Of a stretch of 37,345 nucleotides of DNA, positions 15,001 through 24,000 are shown in pieces. A program made the position numbers and the translations under genes. Location: positions 5,000 through 42,344 of the forward strand of contig JARGNK010000050.1 of assembly GCA_029213145.1 (NCBI GenBank). Direction: 5' to 3'. The DNA is from Rubripirellula sp. (GTDB taxonomy: Bacteria; Planctomycetota; Planctomycetia; Pirellulales; Pirellulaceae). The notes under the pieces are model-generated. The model searched no databases and had not been told where the DNA came from. It worked only from the letters and a program-made list of their open reading frames with translations. Within the stretch, counting starts at the first letter, position 1. Each line of letters starts with the position of its first letter.

Positions 15001-18000
15001 TGTCAGACAGACGAATGTGTGAAGCATCAACATCAATGACGTAATAGATTGCCCCGCTCTCTAATGCACCAATACCTCCAGTGATCGAGCCAGGACGATA
15101 GACCACTGCATCGCCTGTCTTCAGTCCATGATTGGCCAAGGCGATGGTGTTATCGAGTTCGACGTGATAGGTAACATCGTGAATCGGGTTGAATGCCTTC
15201 CGACTCACGTTGTCGATTGGGAGTAGGGCATGTTGGTCACCACTGCCACCGGAGATTACCAGCGCCGACCCACCCGATGAGTTAGCCAGTTGAACCGATG
15301 TTTCATCGATGACGATTACCCGGTAAGCAAAGCCATCCATAAGACCTTGAATACTGTCACTACCACCATTGTCATAGATCACCAGTTGATCATTCGTTAA
15401 GCCGTGGTCAACGCCATACACGATCTGGTTTTCAGCAACGGTTACACTTGAAGGAGCGAATTTCAAACCTCGGTCCTGGTCCAAACGACGAATGCCATGG
15501 TTGGTACCGGTGGCTTCATCCGTTAGTTGGATAGCCTTACCCGAAGGGATATCCGCCAATGAATCGGTAAGCTGGATCGTGTTTTCATCAAGAACGAAGA
15601 CGAAATAGGAACGATGCTCTGTAAGGCCACCGACTGTATCTGCGTCACCACTGTCGTAAATGACTTCATCACCCGTTGCGAATCCGTGGTTCGGGATGCT
15701 GATAAGGTCACTCCCCAACGAGACATTTGCAGCATCGAATGCTCGAGTCGATTCGACCGCGGATGATCCCTCAGCTAGCTTGGGTTGCTCGAAACCTGAG
15801 ATGACCGAAACTTCTCCGGATGAAGCGGAGACCTCTGAATTCAGAATTTTGGCAGACAGACTGCTGTTGGTTGGGAGGCTGGCGGAATCATCGTATTCCG
15901 CCGAATACATTGTCTGCTGATCAGGCTCGCTGTTCTCGTCTGGCTCGGTTCCAGCGATCGCCGAATCATTGGTGCTGAGAAGGTTTGGATCCTCGACGTT
16001 ATAACTTCCGCCGAGGAAGTTGTAGGCCAGGGATAAGCCAACTCCACCTTGCTTGTCGGAACCTGCATAACCGACCGCCGCTGAGTAGAGCGCAGCCGAC
16101 TCAAATGCATTGACCACAACATCACCAAGCGTTGCAGTCACAGTGGAGTTTTCGATGGAAGCTTGCACGGTATTTGCAATCGAGTTGATTACTGCGTTAC
16201 CGGCCACGGCACCACCGGAGTCGGACGTGGCAACTGCGAAGCCAATGCCAATCAGCAATGGACTGGATTGAGCGACTATATGAACGCCTTGTGGCCCACC
16301 CGCGCTGACCTTCGATTCTCGAATGAATGCTGTGATTGCATTACTGATTCGGTGATAGGCGATCACGGCACCCACCGCATTTTTCCCCGCTAGTCCGACG
16401 CCTCCCGCGGCCGAGACCAGAAAGGAATTGTCCTCGGCTTGTAGGACGATGTCGCCATCGGTCGTGATGACTGAGTTGCCCGAGACATGGGCATCGACGA
16501 CATTTGTAATGATTGCGATTGCGACCGACCCGGCTAAGCCGGTCCCGCTCGTCCCTTTTCCTTTCGCAACACCCAGCGTTCCTGCACCGATAATTGATTT
16601 ATTATCGGCGGAGACACTTATATCCCCCGAGATGTTGAAAGTTGAGTCATCGACACGAGCCTGGGTTGTGCCACCAACCGCGTTGTAGCTAATTGCTGCG
16701 CCGTAACCACTTCCTTTTGCGCTGGAGGCCCAGCCTCCAGAATAGGCAACGATGCCTGAGTTGTTTACAGCAGAAAGAGTAATGCCCACTGGTGATTCCA
16801 GTGGTGTGGTGTCGCTGACCTCAGACCCTCCATTTACATACGCAAGCGTGTCAACCTCGATGATATTGATACCGATTGTCCCGGCGACCGCCGTTCCAAG
16901 CGCGCCATCGGTGCCACCGTAGCTTTGTGCGAGTGCATAGATTCTCGCATCCGAACCCGGCTGTTCACTGGATGCAGACACTTCCAGCGCCCCGTTGGAC
17001 ATTGTTAATTTCGTATTGCGAAGATAGGCGTGCGTCGTATTGGGAGCAGATGGCGACCCCATCATATTCACAGCCAAAGCGACACCAACACCCTTGCTGC
17101 CTCCAGTCGATGCTCCGCCTGCGATTGAAGCAATCAGTGAATTCTCTGTCGCAGTGACGGCGATATTTCCGCCAGCATTCACACTTGAGTCTTCGGCGTA
17201 GGCCTTGACGTGGTGATCGATTACGTTCACCGAAATTGAACCGGACATTGCGGAGGATTTGTTATATCCACCATCTGCGGTCCCTCGACCCGCCGCGATC
17301 GATCCAATGTATCCCTCCTGCTCAGCGTGTATGCCCAAATCCCCGTCAAGCTCTGATTTTGTCACTGCGGAGATAAAAGCAAGTGTGTTGCCTTCAATTT
17401 CGTTGTAACTCGCAGCTCCGGCCAATGCCGTATTTGATCGGTAACTCCCAGAAGATTTCGAGTTTGAAATGGCAAGGCTGGCCAGAATTGTTTGGTCGTA
17501 AGCCAGGACATGCAAATCATTCGCCTCCATGTATTCCACGTCATGTACGTAAGCCCTAACGTCATCGGTTACCAAACTCACACCAACCACACCTGCACCG
17601 GCAAAGGAAGACTCAGGACGGCTATTTCCTTTCGGCTTCTTTTTGAACGTGACAAGATCGGAAATCTGACGGCTGAAATTGCTCCCTTTCTCCCGTGCTT
17701 TCTCCGTTAAGCTTTTAGAATCCCATTCTTGTTTCATCTGGTCTTGTTTCTTGAGAGAAACGATTTTCTCCTCTGGGCTCACCTTGGATTCAGCCGATGC
17801 AATGGAGCTTACGACATTGACTCCGAGATTCTTGGCCAGTACGGATATGTTCCCCGATGATTTCACCTTCGTGGAATGGATTGAATCTTCGTCGTAGTGC
17901 GCACCGATGTAGGACTGTGTATCGCGGGAAAGTCGATTGACGCCAAGTGTAAATCCGAAGCCTGTTCCACCTCCCTTTGATGCCGAAAATGCGCCGAGTC

Positions 18001-21000
18001 CATTTCCGGCAACGCTATTGTCCTGCGCTATCACGGCAAGACTCTGGTTGGTCGTAAAAGCTCCAGCCGTGATGTCACTTGCGCTGTCAATCGCATCATC
18101 ACTTTCGTCAATCTTCCGGTCACCATTGCTATCCAATGCCCAAGGAAGAAACTCGACTGTAGCCTTGCTCAGAAAATCAGGTCCCATGAAAAGGACTGCG
18201 GATTCTTCGTCAGCATTCGATGGGCGAATATCCAATGCCTTGCCAACTTCGGCATCAGCTGCCGTCGCTGCGATTTGAATTCCAACTCGCGGAGTGAACA
18301 CAGTATTTGCGATCACACCCTCAAGAGATGCAATGATTCCTGCCTTCGCATTTTCAGGACTCTCAGCCAATTGAATTATGTTCGGTGATTCGGAATTCAC
18401 CACAGCGAACATCGCACGGTCATCTGCACTGCCGGGTGCATCGAGAATGATTAAATCGCCAGTCCTGAAGTCATGAGTTTTTCCAAATCGATATGCATCG
18501 CCGAGCAAGATTGAGTTTGTTTGCGCGTCAAGATTGCTTGTAGCGTCAAGAATGACCTTCGGGTAGGTCATCACGTAATATGACTCCCCATCAATAAGAC
18601 CACCGATCGATGAGCCATTCTCGCTGAAATAAATCTGATCTCCCATCTCAAAATTATCATCCTGATAGCGGATTAAATCTCGCGATTCACTGATCGAATC
18701 CGCTGGGATTTCCGCTAGGACACCATAGGTGTGATAATCGCCCTCCCACAATTCATGCCGCGAATCCGGATTTTCGGACCATTCTCCGAGGTCGATTGCG
18801 ATTCGTTCGACCGCGAGATCTTGCGAATAGGCTAGCTGAATAAAACCGGGCGAAATCTTCCCATAGTAGAGATCGGTTTGTCCTTCCCACCAACCTAGCC
18901 GTTTGGGATAGTCCTGATAGCCTCTGGAGTCATCTGTGATGTCAAAGCTGTTACCCGCAATGGAATCTTCATACGTGGCCGCGAGCCGGAGTATTTCCGG
19001 ATGCGAAGGATCGACCACTGCGTAAACCAATGCCGCGTCGCTCGGCGAATCTCCTCCTTCATCAAAATACGAGTTCCAGAAGATAGGGTCTCCGGTTTTG
19101 TAGCCGTGCGGTTGGGATAACGTGATGGTTTGCGTTTCCTTGTCAACGGATTCTGGCAGGTACTGGAATTCGTCAACTGCAATCGAATAGTAAGGACTTC
19201 GATTGGTCAAACCGGGAATGGGTGTGCTGCCATCGGTTTTGTAGAAAACTTTATTACCCGTTGCAAAACCAAGTCCATCGTCGACCGCGTTGAGGAGAAT
19301 CCGATCGCTGATAGGATCGCTAGCGTGACTGGGATTTAGAGTCGCTAGCACGGGGTTCCCGAAAAGGGAGAAAAAGCCTGCGTCAACGTCACGTGCGATC
19401 TGATCATTTCCGGTTCCAAAGATCGGTCGAATGTCGCGGGCCAGCCTGATTCTCCCATCTCCCGTGGTAACGGTGGCTCCGTCGTTGATGCGAGCAACTG
19501 TGGTGTTATCGAGAATGACGGTGGACCCTGTGCCCGAATAACCTGCCGTTTTTCCGTTGCCTTCCGCTTTTGCCATGGAAACGTTTAGGAATTCATTGTC
19601 CGCCCGAACCAAAACAGTATCACCATGGACCCGAGCGCCAGACTTGATTTCTGCCAGCACATCGTTACTGAAGTTTGTGATCAGTAGCGAGCCGCCCGCT
19701 CCGGAACCCTCCGTCGCCGAGACTCCAGAGTAAATGCCCAAAAATCCGAAATTGCCTGACACATTGGCTGTTTGATTTTCCGCACGAGCGTGTACGGAAA
19801 TGTCTTGTTCATCTAGTGCAACAGCGAGCCGCAAGACGCCCTGGTCAGTCGCTGCTCCCAGTTCCAGGTTGACAAAGGATCCATCATTCTCGTTCTCAGG
19901 CCGTAGCCGTATTTTATTCGACCCGCTCACTAGGCTGACGACGTACCGCTTTCCATCTTCTAACCCAGAAATGCTTGAACCCTCGAGGGCCTCGTAAACG
20001 ACAACCTGCCCCTCCAAAAAGTAATGAGTCCCACCGAGATCAACTGTATCGGCAAGTGGGTCAATCGCATTCATCAAGTCGAAAGCGTATTCATTCAAGT
20101 GCACGTGTTCGCCGATCAGAGCGTCTGCATGATTGGTCACTTGAAAGTAGTTGATTGATCCGGCAGCGGCGTTCTCCGCGCCTTTGGACTTAGCCTGCGC
20201 CCATGTGCTGAAGAAGCCTTGTTGGATTCCGGCACTGCCATTGAATTTTTCAGCTAGAAAGTTTCCCGGGTCGTCGGTTTGCAGGTACTTGATTTCATAG
20301 GGCTCGAACGTACGACCGGAAATCGAAATCGGACCTATCGCTGCCAGAGTCGCTGAATCACCCACGGAGGCGATTGCCTCCACGTCAAAAACTCCGACAC
20401 TGACCGCAATACTGTTGCCTTGCTCGACCTTTTTTCCTAGTCCGGCTTTGACTTGTTTTGCACCCTCTTCCCCCGCATTGATCGCAACCGATGTGTTTGC
20501 GGAGACCTCTGGAATCTCGGTGTTGTTTGAAAGCACTGATATGGAATCGGCCGCGAATATCCTGCTGCCCTCGAGGATTTTTGTTTCCGCGGAAGTCTGA
20601 TGGAAGGCAACTGCAGTTCCCCCAGAAAATGAGAAGTTTTGTTTCTTGCCATCATTGGGGTCACCTTTTTTTGACCCATCGTTTTGGACGGCTTTTGCAA
20701 CTTGCTTGGCTGTTCCCGGTTGTCCAAGTGCAGTTCCAATGAAAAGAATCAGACTGCTTGCGATATTCGGTGATTTGCTCTTCAGTGAATTCGCTACTTC
20801 TTCGAGCCCAATAGCTTTCTTTATGCTGCGGCCAATTTTGGAAGTTACGCCAATGGATGATGTCGCATCGGTGACATTTTCGACCGTATCGACGGTCGAA
20901 TCCAAACGAACACTACCGCCGGCTGTCAGACTTCCTGCAACATTAGTCGCTATTGTTGACGAGTCATCATCTGGATGGATGGTGTCAAATACGGAAACAG

Positions 21001-24000
21001 CAAATGACAGGCCAACCGTACCGTCCTCAAATCCACCCGCCACAGACTCTACCCTCTGAGTTTTTCTCAGACGCGATTCAATGGAAATGTTTCGCGCAGC
21101 AGTGATTGCGGCGGTTGAATCAATGGTTGCTTCTGCCGTCGCCTCTCCCTGCCCAATCGCAACCGTAATATTTGCATCGGCATCTGATTCTGTCGCTGCC
21201 AAGGAGGCGGAACTCGCGGCAGCTTCAAGTTCGCTCTCTGAGTTGGCGAGAATAGAAACGTCCCCATTGGCGGTAACCTGCACTTCGTCTCCAAGGGTCA
21301 CCGTGGCCTCCGGAACTGATAGCGCGTACGACATCGCGAATTCTTCGTTGACCGATTCGGCAACGGCAACGGTCGTGGCCGAAGCGTTCAAAATGACGTT
21401 TTGACCGGTTATCGAAGTGCGTTCAAGTAAATCAACAGACGCGTTTGCTCTCGAGGTTGCGACCGAGAAGAAAACGAAACCAGTCCCGAGCACTAACTCG
21501 TTGGTAACGGCTTCAGCTAATGCGCCATAAAATGGGTCAGCGGTGAAGTAGGTGTCGCTAAAGCTGGTGGCATCGAAGGTGACATTTCCCTCCCCCGCAT
21601 CAATCGCTGCATCATTGAGAGTGATCGTTGCCGACGTACTTACAACTTGCACAAAGTATGGGACGATTGGTTTGGCATAGTGATTCGCCAATAATTGAAT
21701 GTCTCCTGATTCGTAGACATCCGAACCAGTTGATAGGCTCGCTCCAGGCAACAGCGCGATCGAAATGCTGTCGACGCCGACCTCAGTTGCGTAGTCCCAT
21801 CCCTCCACGATACTCCCCGTATTGTCTGCTTCGACGGAGAAGCTGATATTTCCCGAGCGGCCTCCCGGAGATCCTGATATTGGGTCGGGGTGATTTTGTG
21901 TCGATATTTCGACGTTTGAATTTACAGTGATGTTCGTACCAACCAAAGTCAGATCATGACCAGGCAGCAGCAGGTCAGATGCGATGATGAGGTTCGTTTC
22001 ACCGGCTTCTCCATAGATCTCCAGATCGTAATCGAAGCGGACATTTTCATCATTGCTTTGGCTTGGGTTCGCTTTCAATGTGATGGTCTGTGCATCACCT
22101 TCCGAAGGCTGGCCGGCGATGATCAGCTTCGCAAGACCGTCTGGTTCTGTAAACTCATCCCCCGCGACGAATAGAGTATTTGGCGACAGCCGATAGATGT
22201 CATTGACGCCAGTGCCAGTAACATACAAGGTGGTTTCATCAACATGTGTTGGCGAAAAAGAACTCGCGTCTTCAACGTCGATGCTTATAGACCGATACCA
22301 TCCTTGAACGGATAGCGCATCTTCATTGCCGTCGTTACCCGTGATGACGAGTTTTGGAGAAAAGAATTGCTTCTCCGTTCCTAGATCGATGTCAAAAGCA
22401 TCATTGCCCGAACCCCCATCAATCTCTATGACCGAGATTGGTTGTGGGACTGTAATTGATGAAATCAACGATTGATTGCGGGTGATTTGTAGCTTGTCAC
22501 TATCGGTAGCGGTAAGGCTGATCTGGTCATTGCTTTCAGTTGCCAAATAATTCAACTTGTCTACAGACGCGTCCCCAGATAAATCCTCAAGTGTGGCGTC
22601 GATCTTTAACTCAGCTATTTCACCGTTTTCCAAATTCAGTTCATCAGATCCATCCGCACCCGAAAAAGCAACAGGTACGGTGAGTTCTGGCACGCTTAAT
22701 CGAAGGCTGTCGTTCCCGCTACCACCTTGGATCTTCAAACTGCCAATTGGTTCAGGAAAGGAAAGGGGCTGGAGATGGCTGCCTGTGCTCGACATGCTAA
22801 GCCAATTATTTGCCGTTCTCTCCAAGGTCATCTGATTGTCAGAATCTGGAAGAACAATGATTAAGTTCTGCGACTCTTCAAAGCCCTCGTGGTGGAGTGT
22901 TTCGCCTTCGACTGAGATTGCACCCACTGTCTCTGTCTGGTCAAACACGATTTTTGCAGCGACGTCTCCAGACGCAATCGAAAAGAACAGTTGGTCGGCA
23001 TCGCCCCAACTGTCGTTAATCGTCAAATTGAAGGGAAGAGCAGAAGACGAAACAGTGACCGTGTCATCGCCTAGTTCAGGCCGGATTTCCACCGTGTTTA
23101 TAGGCGAAAGCACGTTGATATCACCAAACGCTCCATCGGCAGTGTATCCGCTCACCCTTAAATGTTCAGACGCACTGACAGATTCAACGAGAATCTGATC
23201 CGAGCCAAACGAGCCTTCAATGACATAGTCTGCCACGTCACTCATCCCGGTAAATGCGGTGATGTCGACATCGTTTCGTGTTATGGTCCCATTCTCGGAT
23301 GATATGTTCGACGAATAGGTTTGCGCTGAGGAAGACAATCCGATCTCTACGACGACGGTGTCGAGATCTCCAGAATCAGCTTGCCCAAGCACGAATCCTG
23401 TGATCGATCCACCTGCTGCGAATGTGAATGTATCTGCGGAGCCTTCGTTACCGAGGAGGTTCTCGATATTACTGAAACGCACATTGGGGGACGTTGACTC
23501 ACCGACGAAGACGATGCCTTCATCGGTGCCTTCTGTGTAAAAAAGGTTTTGGGACGCCTCCGGAGCCCAAAGTTGATCCAAACCTCCACCACCATCAATC
23601 ACCACTTTCAGGGACTGCAATACAGACTCGGGGATAAGCGATCCAAAGCTGAATGTGTCATTCCCTTCACCGAAGACCACTGTCAACTTGCCCGACATGG
23701 GCTGTGTGAAATCGATGGGAGAGAATAGGGGCGTTGCCGATCGGCTCTCAAATCGTAGCCAGCCTAGATAATTGTCTGATGTTTCATCCGATAACGTTGC
23801 AACAACATCATCGGCGTCAAGTGATTCTGGTATGACGATGCGCAGGTCATCACTGAATGCGATGCTATCGAATGTAGCAATTTCCGCATCGTTTCGAAAA
23901 AGTTTTTGCGTCGTGACCTCTTCACCATCGACATCATTGACAATTTCTTGGTACTCGAAGCTTGTATATTCGCCTTCGGCCAATAAGACCGCTTCTATCT

